Notes: generated by a model from the sequence alone, not told the origin. Positions 16,742 through 26,408 are shown, counted from the stretch's first letter. The stretch is DNA of 64,000 bases from Oricola sp. (GCF_022763245.1 NZ_JALEGV010000041.1:729223-793222); one strand, 5' to 3'. Numbers and translations: made by a program.

Positions 16742-17704
16742 TCAACCGCAGAGCGCGGCCTTGGCCTCTGCATACTCGCCCTTCAATCGGCCGACGAGAT
16801 CTGCGACGGGAACGACGTCCTTGACCGCGCCGATACCCTGGCCCGAACCCCAAATGTCCTTCCAGGCCTTGGCGCCCGGCGTCGCCGCCTTGTCGAAATC
16901 CATCTTCGACGGGTCGGCCTCCGGCAGGTTGTCCGGATCCATGCCGGCATTGGCGACGGACGGCTTCAGGTAATTGCCGTGGATGCCGGTGAAGAAGTTG
17001 GAATAGACGATGTCCTTGGCTTCGCTGTCGACGACCATCTGCTTGTAGTCGTCCGTCGCGCGTGCCTCGGGCGTGGCGATGAAGGGGGAGCCGATATAGG
17101 CCATGTCCGCGCCCATCGCCTGCGCCGCCAGGATCGAGCGTCCGTTTGCGATCGCGCCCGACAACAGCAGAGGCCCGTCGAACCATTCGCGGATCTCCTG
17201 CACCAGGGCGAAGGGCGAGAGCGGCCCGGCATGGCCGCCGGCACCCGCCGCCACCGCGATCAGGCCGTCGGCACCCTTGCGAATCGCCGAATGGGCGTGA
17301 CGGTTGTTGATCACGTCGTGCAGCACGATGCCGCCATAGGAATGGATCGCGTCGTTGACCTCCGGCACCGCGCCGAGCGACGAGATGACGATCGGAACCT
17401 TGTATTTCACGCACATGGTCAGGTCGTGCTCCAGCCGCCTGTTGGACATGTGCACGATCTGGTTGACGGCGAAGGGGGCCGCCGGCCGGTCCGGGTTCTT
17501 GGCGTCGTGATCGGCCAGTTCCTCGGTGATCTGGGCAAGCCATTCGTCAAGCTGGCTTTCCGGCCGCGCGTTCAGCGCCGGAAACGAACCGACGACGCCC
17601 GCCTTGCACTGCGCGGTGACGAGAGGAGGATGGGAAATGATGAACAGCGGCGCTGCCACGACCGGCAATTGGAGATTGTCCTGCAGGATTGACGGCAATG
17701 CCAT
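16742..17704 (-). CDS. NAD(P)H-dependent flavin oxidoreductase / nitronate monooxygenase family
   Basis: A 320-residue FMN TIM-barrel protein of the nitronate monooxygenase/2-nitropropane dioxygenase family. Features are LQLPVVAAPLFIIS at the N-terminus, VNQIVHMSNRRLEHDL, the FMN-phosphate segment AAGAGGHAG, and SGAIANGRSILAAQAMGADMAYIGSPF. Members oxidise alkyl nitronates or act as NADH:quinone or enoyl reductases, so the activity is not fixed. The start ATG at 17704 is preceded by AAGGGAGGAAACG, a very strong ribosome binding site; an upstream open frame to 17944 is rejected. A palindrome lies 21 bases upstream. Confidence 0.88.
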   Translation of the reverse strand: MALPSILQDNLQLPVVAAPLFIISHPPLVTAQCKAGVVGSFPALNARPESQLDEWLAQITEELADHDAKNPDRPAAPFAVNQIVHMSNRRLEHDLTMCVKYKVPIVISSLGAVPEVNDAIHSYGGIVLHDVINNRHAHSAIRKGADGLIAVAAGAGGHAGPLSPFALVQEIREWFDGPLLLSGAIANGRSILAAQAMGADMAYIGSPFIATPEARATDDYKQMVVDSEAKDIVYSNFFTGIHGNYLKPSVANAGMDPDNLPEADPSKMDFDKAATPGAKAWKDIWGSGQGIGAVKDVVPVADLVGRLKGEYAEAKAALCG

Positions 17705-17724
17705 CGTTTCCTCCCTTGATTTTG

Positions 17725-17740
17725 ACGTTTTCGTAAACGT
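17725..17740. promoter_or_regulatory. Palindrome ACGTTT-N4-AAACGT upstream of the flavin oxidoreductase
   Basis: The perfect 6-bp inverted repeat ACGTTT/AAACGT with a 4-base centre lies 21 bases ahead of the start codon at 17704. Its ACGT-rich form resembles operators of MerR- and TetR-type regulators of fatty and branched-chain acid catabolism (for example LiuR). No regulator gene is adjacent, so the binding protein is unknown. Confidence 0.45.
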
Positions 17741-17922
17741 AAGGCCTATCAGAATGCGTGCCGGAGGCAAGCCGCCGCCGTGAACGCATCTCGCAACTTC
17801 GCCATATACCGGCATTATCGTCGCAAGCGCTTTTCTCCGGCTGGCGATTATGCCAAATCGGTACGGATTGCAAAGAAAGACAAATCCGGTGGGCGAGGCG
17901 CCGGCACCCGGGGCTGATATTT

Positions 17923-19086
17923 GTGAACGAACTTGAACAAGCACTGAGAAGCAGGCTGTCCAAGGGCGACGCGTCCGATCCGGCGTATCGTCAGCAGGTC
18001 TATCGCTCGGCGATCGAGGCGATCGAACGCGTCACCGCGACCGAGGCAGACCCCGAGCGACGCAAACGCCAAAAGCAGCGGCTGGCGCAGGCGATCCGCA
18101 CCACCGAAGCCGAATATGAGGCGCTCTACAGCGATCCCGGTGCCCTGAACATCGCGCCCGACCTGCGCGCTGACGGCCGCGTCGCGCCGCCGCGCGAGCG
18201 GCCTGGCAGGATCCGCCCGGAACAGCGCGAACCCGTGATTGCAGCCGAACGTCGCGACACCGGCCGCCGCCAGCAGCGGAGAAAGCCGGCGCAGGCTGCC
18301 CCCGAGCCCGACACCGCCGCCCATCTGCGCGCCGAACCGCGCCGAAGGCCATCCGAACAATTTGACGATTTCGCGGGTGATGACCGGGCTTCCCGAGGCT
18401 CCCGCGTCAGACCGCGTCGTGCGCCGTTCGCGATGCTCCTGACAGTGGCGGTTCTCGTTGCGCTGGTCGGCGCGGGCGCCTGGTGGGTGATGTCGACCGG
18501 GGCGCTTCAAACCGAGGCCGAGCGCGACACCTCGGTGCCCAACCCGCCGCTCGAGCTGGAAAACGAGAGTTTCCCCGGCGCCGGCAACCCGGGGACGGCG
18601 TCATCCGGCCCGGCCCGCATCGCGGCGGCCGGAGAGGTCGAGAGCGGCTGGATCACCCTGTTCGAGCCGTCCGATCCGACAACGATCTCGCTTCAGGGCA
18701 ACGCCAGCGCGGCCATCGACGGCGACCCGTTCGGTCGTTTCGCCCGCATCACCTCGCCGGACGCCGACAGCGTGGTCGGCATCGAGGTTCCGCCGGGAAC
18801 GCTGGAAATGCTGGCCGGCAAGACGGCGCAGTTCTCCATCACCGCGCGTTCCGACGACGATGCCGAGACGCAGATGTCGGTAACCTGCGACCTCGCCAGC
18901 TTCGGCGATTGCGGCCGGCTGCGCTTCGACGTGATCCCGAGCGACAACGAATTCCTGTTCCGCGTCGATCTGCCCTCCGGCGTCGGCGTGTCCGGTCCGG
19001 GCCGCCTGCTGATCGTCACCGACCTGGAAAACCGCGGCCGCTCGGTCAAGCTTTCGGGCGTGCGGGTGCGCGAACTCGAGCAGTAA
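17923..19086 (+). CDS. Conserved-looking hypothetical protein with one transmembrane segment
   Basis: A 387-residue protein that I do not recognise. Residues 1-70 are helical and charged (NELEQALRSRL at the start, then IEAIERVTATEADPERRKRQ), followed by a long Arg/Pro/Glu-rich, probably disordered cytoplasmic stretch. A single hydrophobic span (AMLLTVAVLVALVGAGAWWVM) lies near residue 170-190. The roughly 190-residue C-terminal part is acidic with alternating hydrophobics, beta-like, and has two cysteines in CDLASFGDCG. The topology is probably N-in with a periplasmic sensor or carbohydrate-binding-like domain. GTG at 17923 is chosen because it begins the charged helix; the frame is open from 17758. 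It is convergent with ppk2. Confidence 0.7.
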   Translation: MNELEQALRSRLSKGDASDPAYRQQVYRSAIEAIERVTATEADPERRKRQKQRLAQAIRTTEAEYEALYSDPGALNIAPDLRADGRVAPPRERPGRIRPEQREPVIAAERRDTGRRQQRRKPAQAAPEPDTAAHLRAEPRRRPSEQFDDFAGDDRASRGSRVRPRRAPFAMLLTVAVLVALVGAGAWWVMSTGALQTEAERDTSVPNPPLELENESFPGAGNPGTASSGPARIAAAGEVESGWITLFEPSDPTTISLQGNASAAIDGDPFGRFARITSPDADSVVGIEVPPGTLEMLAGKTAQFSITARSDDDAETQMSVTCDLASFGDCGRLRFDVIPSDNEFLFRVDLPSGVGVSGPGRLLIVTDLENRGRSVKLSGVRVRELEQ

Positions 19087-19092
19087 CCGGGT

Positions 19093-19971
19093 CTATCGCT
19101 CCAGCGCCATCGGGCCGGGGCCGATGATCTTGGGGTCGGGGCTGCCGATGGCGTCGGCGTCCTTGCCCTCGAAATCGGTGTTCATGAGGATGTGGCGCAG
19201 CACTTCGATGCGGCCGCGTCGCTTGTCGTTCATCTTGACGACCGTCCACGGCGCGTGGCTGGTATGCGTCGCCTGGATCATCGTGTCGCGCGCCAGCGTG
19301 TAGTCGTCCCACTTGCGCATGCCCTCGATGTCGATGTCGGACAGCTTCCAGTATTTCAACGGGCTGTGGCGACGGTCGTGAAACCGCTTCAATTGCGTTT
19401 CCTGGCCGATGTTCAGCCAGAACTTGAAGAAGATGATGCCTTCCTCGACAATCATTTTCTCGAATTCCGGAACGTCGTGCAGGAAGGCCTTGTGCTGTTC
19501 GGGCGTGCAGAAACCCATGACCGGCTCCACGCCGCCGCGATTGTACCAGGACCGGTCGAAGCTCACCAATTCGCCCGTCGTTGGAAAGTGCTCGACATAG
19601 CGCTGGAAGTACCATTGGCCGCGTTCGGTGTCGGAGGGCTTCGACAGCGCCACGTTGCGCGCGGTACGCGGATTGAGGAACTCGTGCAGCACGCTTATCG
19701 AACCGCCCTTGCCGGCCGCGTCGCGTCCCTCGAACACGGCGATCATGCGCTTGCCCGTGTTGCGCATGTGGGTGTGCATGTCCACGATCTGGATCTGCAG
19801 CGCCTCCAGCGTGTCCTCGTAGTCGCCCTTGTCCATCCGCTTCTTGTAGGGATAGTCGCCTGCAGTTATGTCATTGTCGTCCACCCAGTCCGGCAGTTTC
19901 GGATCGTCAATGTCGAAGACCCGTTTCTTGCCGTCGACGTTCAATTCAACCGCGCGTGATTCCGTTGTCAT
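19093..19971 (-). CDS. ppk2: Polyphosphate kinase 2
   Basis: A 292-residue PPK2-family kinase, which transfers phosphate between polyphosphate and nucleotides. The Walker A-like motif is [11 protein letters not shown] at residues 80-90 and the Walker B region is [13 protein letters not shown] at 137-149; the lid region holds FFKFWLNI and [13 protein letters not shown]. Length fits a one-domain class I enzyme, which typically uses ADP or GDP. Its location next to the phosphate regulon suggests a shared theme of phosphate storage, though the gene is in the opposite direction to phoR. The chosen ATG at 19971 begins the usual acidic N-terminal extension; the much longer frame upstream is antisense to phoR. 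Confidence 0.93.
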   Translation of the reverse strand: MTTESRAVELNVDGKKRVFDIDDPKLPDWVDDNDITAGDYPYKKRMDKGDYEDTLEALQIQIVDMHTHMRNTGKRMIAVFEGRDAAGKGGSISVLHEFLNPRTARNVALSKPSDTERGQWYFQRYVEHFPTTGELVSFDRSWYNRGGVEPVMGFCTPEQHKAFLHDVPEFEKMIVEEGIIFFKFWLNIGQETQLKRFHDRRHSPLKYWKLSDIDIEGMRKWDDYTLARDTMIQATHTSHAPWTVVKMNDKRRGRIEVLRHILMNTDFEGKDADAIGSPDPKIIGPGPMALER

Positions 19972-20076
19972 GTCCGATCGCCGTCGTATTTGCTTTCGTA
20001 AGGCCGGCCACACTATGGCGTCGTGTCGGTGGCGTCCAGACGCTCCGCTCGCGCGTCCCGCAGTCGGACGTGCCCG

Positions 20077-21435
20077 ATGACTGAGATGCGCAGCGGACCT
20101 CCTGGCGACGGGGAGTGGGCGTCGCCGCCGGCACCCGAAAGCTTTCACAGCGCCCTGCGCCGCCGGCTTTTTTCCAATCGCTCGCCGCTGATCGCGTCTT
20201 TCGGACTGTTCGCGCTGTTTGCCGTCTCCGGTTATCTGCCCTGGAAGCTGGCGCTGGGTGGCATGGCCGTGATGACGGCCGTGGGCATGTTCGCGCCCGT
20301 GCGCAGCCGCGAGGAGCGCAAGGCGGTCCTGTCGCAGCAATCCACGGCGGCCCAAGGCTGGGAGCGCGCCGACGCCATTCTCGACAGCCTGCCCGATCCC
20401 GTCGTTCTGCTCGACCGGAGCGGCACCATGCGGGTGATCAACAAGGCATGCGTCCGCTATTTCGGGGACACGCTGGAGCGCGACACCTCGGTCCTGCTGC
20501 GCTTTCGCAGCCCCGAATTGATCAAGATGATCAATGACGCGCTGTCGGGCGGGAGCCCGGGTCCCGTCGAGGTCGCGGAGCGCTACCCGATCGAGCGCTG
20601 GTTCGAGGCGACAATCAGACGCCTTCCGCCTGAGATCGGCGGCGAGACGCCGTTTCTCCTGCATTTCCACGACCTGAGCGAAATCCGCCGCATCGGCCGT
20701 ATGCGGGCCGATTTCATCGCGAATGCGAGCCATGAATTGCGCACTCCCCTGGCGTCGCTTTCGGGCTTCATCGAAACGCTGTCCGGTCCGGCACGCAACG
20801 ACGCGGCCGCCCATGAGCGGTTCCTGCCGATCATGAAGGAGCAGGCCGACCGCATGTCGCGCCTGATCGACGATCTCCTGTCGCTCAGCCGCCTTGAGAC
20901 GGCGCTCGCCAGCACCGATTTCGAGCCGGTCGATGTCGCCGAGGTGCTGCGCCACGTGAGGGTCGCATTGACTCCGACGGCCGAGGAGGCAGGCGTCAAG
21001 CTGATCGAGGAGATCGCCGCCATCGACGAGCCGGCTTGCCGGGTCTGGGGCAGCCGCGACGAGCTGATCCAGGTGTTCACCAATCTGATCGAGAACGCCA
21101 TTCGTTACGCGGCGACCGGAAAGCGCATCGACATCGTCGCCGAACGCGCGCAGGATTCGGGTGTGGACAGTCTGCGCGTGACCATTCGCGACCACGGCCC
21201 GGGCATCGAGGCCGACCATATCCCGCGACTGACCGAGCGCTTCTACCGCGTGGATGTCGAGTCGAGCCGCGCCAAGAAGGGAACCGGTCTGGGGCTGGCG
21301 ATCGTCAAGCATATTCTTACCCGCCATGTCGGCCGCCTGACGATCACCTCGCAGGTCGGCAAGGGTGCGTCCTTCATTGTCACAATCCCCGTCTGGATTG
21401 AGAAATCGCGCACAGACGTTCAAGATATCAGTTAA
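20077..21435 (+). CDS. phoR: Phosphate-regulon sensor histidine kinase
   Basis: A 452-residue membrane histidine kinase. Two hydrophobic spans lie at about residues 37-54 and 56-73 with almost no periplasmic loop, the usual PhoR topology. A PAS domain covers about 95-205, the dimerisation/phosphoacceptor motif is ASHELRTPL with H219, and the ATPase domain shows the N box ([10 protein letters not shown]), DHGPGIE, the F box (ERFYRVD) and GTGLGLAIV. It senses phosphate status through the Pst complex and PhoU and phosphorylates PhoB, whose gene is at the far end of the same block. The start at 20077 is the first ATG after the divergent ppk2 region; 20086 is an alternative. Confidence 0.93.
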   Translation: MTEMRSGPPGDGEWASPPAPESFHSALRRRLFSNRSPLIASFGLFALFAVSGYLPWKLALGGMAVMTAVGMFAPVRSREERKAVLSQQSTAAQGWERADAILDSLPDPVVLLDRSGTMRVINKACVRYFGDTLERDTSVLLRFRSPELIKMINDALSGGSPGPVEVAERYPIERWFEATIRRLPPEIGGETPFLLHFHDLSEIRRIGRMRADFIANASHELRTPLASLSGFIETLSGPARNDAAAHERFLPIMKEQADRMSRLIDDLLSLSRLETALASTDFEPVDVAEVLRHVRVALTPTAEEAGVKLIEEIAAIDEPACRVWGSRDELIQVFTNLIENAIRYAATGKRIDIVAERAQDSGVDSLRVTIRDHGPGIEADHIPRLTERFYRVDVESSRAKKGTGLGLAIVKHILTRHVGRLTITSQVGKGASFIVTIPVWIEKSRTDVQDIS

Positions 21436-21451
21436 AAATCAGATACTTAAT

Positions 21452-21495
21452 GTGTCACATAACTGTATTCTTGCTGTCATAAAAGCTCTATCCCG
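21452..21495 (+). promoter_or_regulatory. Pho box upstream of pstS
   Basis: Four consecutive 11-base units can be laid out from 21452: GTGTCACATAA, CTGTATTCTTG, CTGTCATAAAA and GCTCTATCCCG. The third is a perfect match to the CTGTCATAAAA half-site of the PhoB box and the first matches 8 of 11 positions. The array ends 69 bases before the pstS start, a normal location for PhoB-dependent activation. Confidence 0.82.
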
Positions 21496-21564
21496 TAGGC
21501 GATAGAACGCCGTTGTCCGGCGAGTGCCGGTCAGAGCTCACACATGCCCAAACGGGAGAACTTC

Positions 21565-22602
21565 ATGAAAACCCTCAAGATTGCACTTGTCGCAGCTCTC
21601 GGCGCGACGGCGCTGACGTCTGCTGCCGTGGCCCAGTCGCGCGACAACGTCCAGATCGCTGGTTCGTCCACCGTTCTGCCCTACGCTTCGATCGTCGCTG
21701 AACTGTTCGGTGAGAACACCGACTTCCCGACCCCGGTCGTTGAGTCCGGCGGTTCTTCCGCTGGCCTGAAGCGCTTCTGCGAAGGCGTCGGCGAAAACAC
21801 CATCGACATTGCCAACGCCTCTCGCGCCATCCGCGAAAAAGAAGTCACCGCCTGCGCCGAAGCTGGCGTCACCGACATCATCGAAGTCCGCATCGGCTAC
21901 GATGGCATCGTCTTCGCTTCGCAGAAAGACGGCCCGGCCTTCACCGCTTTCGAGCCGGCTGACATCTTCAACGCCATTGGCGCCAAGGTTCTGGTCAACG
22001 GCGAAGTCGTCGACAACCCGTACAACAACTGGGCCGAGTTCAACTCGGACTTGCCGGACGTCGGCATCGCCATGTTCATCCCGGGCACCAAGCACGGCAC
22101 CCGCGAAGTCTTCGAAGAGAAGGTTCTGCTGATCGGTTGTGAAGCGACCGGCGCTTTCGAAGCCATGGTTGCTGCCGGCATGTCGGAAGACGACGCTGAA
22201 GACGCTTGCCTCGACGTCCGCACGGACGGCGGCAAGTCGGTCGACATCGACGGCGACTACACCGAGACCCTGGCCCGCATCGACGCCAACCCGAACGGCA
22301 TCGGCGTCTTCGGTCTGGCCTTCTACGAAAACAACACCGACAAGCTGAAGGTCGCGACCATGTCCGACATCCAGCCGTCCACCGAGACCATCGCTTCCGG
22401 CGAGTATCCGGTTTCGCGTCCGCTCTTCTTCTACATCAAGAAGGCGCATATCGGCGTGATCCCGGGCCTGAAGGAATACGCCCAGTTCTTCGTGTCTGAC
22501 GAAATCGCCGGCCCGTCGGGCCCGCTGGCCAACTACGGCCTCGTCTCCGACCCGGAACTCGCCAAGACCCAGGAAATGGTCGCCGGCGAACAGGCAATGT
22601 AA
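21565..22602 (+). CDS. pstS: Phosphate ABC transporter periplasmic binding protein
   Basis: A 345-residue phosphate-binding protein. The signal peptide is residues 1-23, ending AAVA before QSRDN. The mature N-terminus carries IAGSSTVLPYAS, the phosphate-binding loop of PstS, and the ligand-contact segment SSAGLKRFCEG follows. It captures periplasmic phosphate for PstCAB. Start at 21565 has GGGAG eight bases upstream; an ATG seven codons earlier lacks one. Codon choice is visibly different from neighbours, with many GCT and GTT codons, as expected for a very highly expressed protein. A terminator-like hairpin separates it from pstC. Confidence 0.94.
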   Translation: MKTLKIALVAALGATALTSAAVAQSRDNVQIAGSSTVLPYASIVAELFGENTDFPTPVVESGGSSAGLKRFCEGVGENTIDIANASRAIREKEVTACAEAGVTDIIEVRIGYDGIVFASQKDGPAFTAFEPADIFNAIGAKVLVNGEVVDNPYNNWAEFNSDLPDVGIAMFIPGTKHGTREVFEEKVLLIGCEATGAFEAMVAAGMSEDDAEDACLDVRTDGGKSVDIDGDYTETLARIDANPNGIGVFGLAFYENNTDKLKVATMSDIQPSTETIASGEYPVSRPLFFYIKKAHIGVIPGLKEYAQFFVSDEIAGPSGPLANYGLVSDPELAKTQEMVAGEQAM

Positions 22603-22623
22603 TCAGGTCTCGGCCTGACTTCG

Positions 22624-22653
22624 GGGCGGTCCCTCACTCGGACCGCCCTTTCT
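22624..22653 (+). terminator. Hairpin with T-rich tail between pstS and pstC
   Basis: A perfect 9-bp stem, GGGCGGTCC pairing with GGACCGCCC around a 7-base loop, is followed by TTTCTCTT. It sits 22 bases after the pstS stop and would partly terminate transcription, keeping pstS mRNA above that of the permease genes. Confidence 0.8.
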
Positions 22654-22689
22654 CTTCCATCACTAACACAGAGCTGTGGGGTAAGCGCG

Positions 22690-24162
22690 ATGCCTGTGCA
22701 CTGGATCGTGTTGATCGTATTGGCATTGGCCGTCATCGGCTATGTCATGGGCCGCCAGAAAGCGCTGGCCAGCGCGGGCGGGAATATCCGTGATCTGCAT
22801 TCGCTGCCGAGCTACTACGGCTCGAGCGTCGCCATCTTCACGATGGTGTTTTCGTTTCTGGTCCTCATCGTCTGGCTGATCGCACAGCCCATCGTCATCG
22901 AAAACCAGGTCGCAGGCAGCATTCCGCCTGAAGCGGTTCGCGAAGGCAGCACCCTCGGGCTGATGATGTCGGACGTGCGGCGCGTCGCCGACGGCCTCGA
23001 CCAGGCGGTCTCTCAGGGCGCGATGACGTCCGAGGATGCCGCCAGCATCCGCTCCGAATTCACCGATGTGCGCGATCGTCTCGGCGCCATCGGCGTGGCG
23101 CTGGGCTCCGACGTCGGTCCGGCCGTTCTGCGCGCCGCGCAGCACTATCGCGCGCTCAACGCCACCGGCAACCTGTTCATGACGATCGTCGTGCTCGGCG
23201 TGGCGCTGGCCGGCTTCGGCTTCGCCCTCATGCGCTCGCACAAGGACTTCCGGGCGCGCAACGTGGTCGAGACGACGATCCGCTACATTCTCATCGGCGC
23301 GGCGTCGATCGCGATCCTGACGACGATCGGCATCGTCCTCTCCCTGATCTTCAACACCGCCGAGTTCTTCCGCCTCTATGCGTGGACGGACTTCTTCTTC
23401 GGCACGACATGGGCGCCGAGCTTCTCCGGCCGCGGCGGCTCTTCGGAACTTGGTTTCGTTCCGCTTCTGTGGGGCACGCTCTACATCTCGCTCATCGCGC
23501 TGGCCGTATCGGTGCCGATCGGGCTATTTGCCGCGATCTACCTGTCCGAATATGCAAGCCCGCGCATGCGCTCCTTCGCCAAGCCGCTGATCGAGGTGCT
23601 GGCCGGCATCCCGACCATCGTCTACGGCCTGTTCGCGCTTCTGACGGTCGGTCCCCTGCTGCTGAGCGTCTTCGGCGACGGCGGTCTGGGCTGGATGAAG
23701 GCGGGCACCGCCGTGATGACGGCGGGCCTCGTCATGGGCATCATGCTGATCCCCTTCGTCTCGTCGCTCTCCGACGACATCATCAACGCCGTGCCGCAGG
23801 CCATGCGCGACGGCTCGCTGGGTCTGGGTGCGACGCATTCCGAAACGGTGCGCCAGGTCGTTCTACCCGCAGCGTTGCCCGGCATTGTCGGCGCCATTCT
23901 GCTGGCCGCCTCTCGTGCCATCGGTGAAACGATGATCGTCGTGCTCGGCGCCGGCGCGGCCGCCAAGCTGTCGCTCAATCCCTTCGAGGCGATGACCACC
24001 GTCACGGCGAAGATCGTCAGCCAGCTCACGGGCGACAGCGACTTCGCTTCGCCCGAGGCGCTCGTCGCCTTCGCGCTGGGCATGACCCTCTTCATCATCA
24101 CGCTTGGGCTGAACATCCTCGCCCTCTACATTGTCCGCAAATATCGGGAGCAGTACGAATGA
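22690..24162 (+). CDS. pstC: Phosphate ABC transporter permease, long form
   Basis: A 490-residue inner-membrane permease, about 170 residues longer than E. coli PstC. The extra N-terminal part has spans near residues 3-20, 48-70 and 160-180 and an intervening helical loop that may face the periplasm. The canonical permease domain occupies roughly residues 250-480, with the EAA-like loop (RDGSLGLGATHSETVRQVVLP) that contacts PstB. Long PstC proteins of this kind are typical of alphaproteobacteria. Its stop overlaps the pstA start by four bases. Start at 22690 is preceded by GGGGTAA. Confidence 0.92.
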   Translation: MPVHWIVLIVLALAVIGYVMGRQKALASAGGNIRDLHSLPSYYGSSVAIFTMVFSFLVLIVWLIAQPIVIENQVAGSIPPEAVREGSTLGLMMSDVRRVADGLDQAVSQGAMTSEDAASIRSEFTDVRDRLGAIGVALGSDVGPAVLRAAQHYRALNATGNLFMTIVVLGVALAGFGFALMRSHKDFRARNVVETTIRYILIGAASIAILTTIGIVLSLIFNTAEFFRLYAWTDFFFGTTWAPSFSGRGGSSELGFVPLLWGTLYISLIALAVSVPIGLFAAIYLSEYASPRMRSFAKPLIEVLAGIPTIVYGLFALLTVGPLLLSVFGDGGLGWMKAGTAVMTAGLVMGIMLIPFVSSLSDDIINAVPQAMRDGSLGLGATHSETVRQVVLPAALPGIVGAILLAASRAIGETMIVVLGAGAAAKLSLNPFEAMTTVTAKIVSQLTGDSDFASPEALVAFALGMTLFIITLGLNILALYIVRKYREQYE

Positions 24163-25499
24163 CCGACGCGACTGCAGTCACTGGCGCCTCCGCCGAAGCC
24201 CGTCGTCCGTTTGTGTCGTTGCTGGCGCAGGACGATCACACCAAGCGCCGCAACGCCGCTGAAGCCCGGTTCAAGGCCTATGGCCTGGGTGCGGTCATCA
24301 TCGGCCTGTTCTTCCTGGTCGTGCTGTTCGTCTCGATCATCGCCAATGGCCTTCCGGCGTTCACCCGGATGGTCGTCCAGCTGGACTTCACGCTCACGCA
24401 GGAGCAGTTCGACGACGCCGAGAGCAAGCTCCTGAAGACGGGTGCCTATCAGGCCTATTTCGTCGAAGGCTTCGACAAGGCGCTTTCCGAGCGCGGTGTC
24501 GAGGTCGAGTATGACGCGGCAGCACTCGACCGCCTGATCGGCAAGGTCGGCAGCATCATGCGCGACTTCTATCTCGCCAACCCGGACAAGCTCGGCGAGG
24601 AAGTGGTCTTCGACCTGCCGACCTCTTCGCGCGTCGACGGCTATTTCAACGGCCGCCTGAAGCGGGAAGATGTCAGCGACAGCCGCTTCCTGCAGGTGAC
24701 AGATCTGGACCTCGCCGACGAATTGCACGAGGCGGGGATCATCAAGAGCGACTTCAACTGGACCTTCATCACCGGCACCGACTCCGGCGTGGACAATCCG
24801 GGCGGAGCAGGCATCGGCGCCTCGGTGATCGGCTCCTTCTTCATGATGGTCGTCGTGCTCGTGCTCAGCCTGCCGATCGGCGTGGCCGCGTCGATCTACC
24901 TGGAGGAATTCGCGCCGAAGAACTGGTTTACCGACCTGATCGAGGTGAACATCTCCAACCTCGCCGCGGTGCCCTCCATCGTGTTCGGCATTCTCGGTCT
25001 GGCGGTCTTCATCCAGTTCGCCGGCCTGCCGCAATCCGCGCCGCTGGTGGGCGGCCTCGTGCTGACGTTGATGACGCTCCCGACCATCATCATCTCGACG
25101 CGCGCGTCTTTGAAGGCGGTCCCGCCGTCCATTCGCGATGCCGCTCTCGGGGTCGGCGCGTCGAAGATGCAGTCCGTGTTCCACCACGTGCTGCCTCTGG
25201 CGATGCCCGGCATTTTGACGGGCACCATCATCGGCCTGGCGCAGGCGCTGGGCGAAACCGCGCCGCTGCTGCTGATCGGCATGGTCGGCTTCGTCGCACG
25301 CGGCTATCCGGACAACTTCCTGACCGGCTTCACCGAGGCCAACTCGGCCATGCCGGCCCAGATCTACACCTGGGCGGCGCGCGCCGATGCGAGCTTCTAC
25401 GAGAAAGCCTGGGGAGGGATCATTGTCCTCCTGCTCTTCCTCATGACAATGAACATCATCGCCATCATTCTACGCCGCCGCTTCGAGCGCCGCTGGTAA
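24159..25499 (+). CDS. pstA: Phosphate ABC transporter permease, long form
   Basis: A 446-residue partner permease of PstC. After a first span near residues 45-65 there is an insert of about 150 residues, acidic and probably periplasmic, before the core permease domain (about residues 220-440). The EAA-type loop contains RDAALGVGASKMQSVFHHVLP. E. coli PstA is about 296 residues, so this is a matching long form to pstC and the two inserts may interact. It begins within the pstC stop codon (ATGA overlap), and pstB follows after 11 bases. Confidence 0.92.
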   Translation: MTDATAVTGASAEARRPFVSLLAQDDHTKRRNAAEARFKAYGLGAVIIGLFFLVVLFVSIIANGLPAFTRMVVQLDFTLTQEQFDDAESKLLKTGAYQAYFVEGFDKALSERGVEVEYDAAALDRLIGKVGSIMRDFYLANPDKLGEEVVFDLPTSSRVDGYFNGRLKREDVSDSRFLQVTDLDLADELHEAGIIKSDFNWTFITGTDSGVDNPGGAGIGASVIGSFFMMVVVLVLSLPIGVAASIYLEEFAPKNWFTDLIEVNISNLAAVPSIVFGILGLAVFIQFAGLPQSAPLVGGLVLTLMTLPTIIISTRASLKAVPPSIRDAALGVGASKMQSVFHHVLPLAMPGILTGTIIGLAQALGETAPLLLIGMVGFVARGYPDNFLTGFTEANSAMPAQIYTWAARADASFYEKAWGGIIVLLLFLMTMNIIAIILRRRFERRW

Positions 25500-25510
25500 G
25501 GAGTTAGACC

Positions 25511-26329
25511 ATGAAAACGATGCAGACCGAAGCGGCTGAAGCCAGATTGGGCGCCACCATGAATGCAGCGAAAGAAACGAAGATCAGCGCGCGCAACGTG
25601 CAGGTCTATTACGGCGACACCCATGCTCTGAGAGACGTGGACGTCGACCTCGAATCCCGGACCGTGACCGCCTTCATCGGCCCGTCGGGCTGCGGCAAAT
25701 CGACCTTCCTGCGCTGCCTCAACCGGATGAACGACACCATTGACGTCGCCCGCGTCGAAGGCGAGATCAAGATCGACGGCGAGGACATCTACGACAAGCA
25801 GGTCGATCCGGTGCAGCTGCGCGCCAAGGTCGGCATGGTCTTCCAGAAGCCGAACCCGTTCCCGAAGTCGATCTACGACAACATCGCCTACGGCCCGCGC
25901 ATCCACGGCCTCGCCCGCTCCAAGGGGGATCTCGACGAGATCGTGGAGCGCGCTCTGCGCCGTGGCGCGATCTGGGAAGAGGTCAAGGACCGCCTCAACG
26001 CCCCCGGCACCGGCCTTTCCGGCGGCCAGCAGCAGCGCCTGTGCATCGCGCGCGCCGTTGCGACCGAACCGGAAGTCCTGCTGATGGACGAGCCCTGCTC
26101 GGCGCTCGACCCGATCGCGACGGCGAAGGTCGAGGAGCTGATCGACGAACTGCGTGAGAATTACACGATCGTCATCGTCACCCATTCCATGCAGCAGGCC
26201 GCCCGCGTCTCGCAGCGCACGGCGATGTTCCACCTTGGCGAACTCGTCGAGTTCGGCGACACCAAGACGATCTTCACCAACCCGAGCGAAAAGCGCACGC
26301 AAGATTACATTACCGGCCGCTTCGGCTGA
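25511..26329 (+). CDS. pstB: Phosphate ABC transporter ATP-binding protein
   Basis: A 272-residue ATPase that drives phosphate import through PstCA. Walker A is GPSGCGKST (57-65), the signature is [14 protein letters not shown], Walker B with D-loop is [12 protein letters not shown], and the H-loop lies in [26 protein letters not shown] is a PstB-specific stretch, and the protein ends in the family-typical DYITGRFG. The start at 25511 has AAGGAGT upstream. PstB also links transport to PhoR signalling through PhoU, encoded 79 bases downstream. Confidence 0.96.
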   Translation: MKTMQTEAAEARLGATMNAAKETKISARNVQVYYGDTHALRDVDVDLESRTVTAFIGPSGCGKSTFLRCLNRMNDTIDVARVEGEIKIDGEDIYDKQVDPVQLRAKVGMVFQKPNPFPKSIYDNIAYGPRIHGLARSKGDLDEIVERALRRGAIWEEVKDRLNAPGTGLSGGQQQRLCIARAVATEPEVLLMDEPCSALDPIATAKVEELIDELRENYTIVIVTHSMQQAARVSQRTAMFHLGELVEFGDTKTIFTNPSEKRTQDYITGRFG

Positions 26330-26408
26330 TGCTAATAGTAATTGGCGGAGAAGAAGCTCTCACGGGCTTTCCGTTTGAAGGTTGAATGTACAACCCGGAG
26401 TGAATTCG

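Noticed and set aside
16569-17543. Possible N-terminal extension of the FGE into a 659-residue protein
   Set aside because: The extra part overlaps the flavin oxidoreductase in another frame and has no recognisable protein character; the FGE start at 16568 has its own ribosome binding site.
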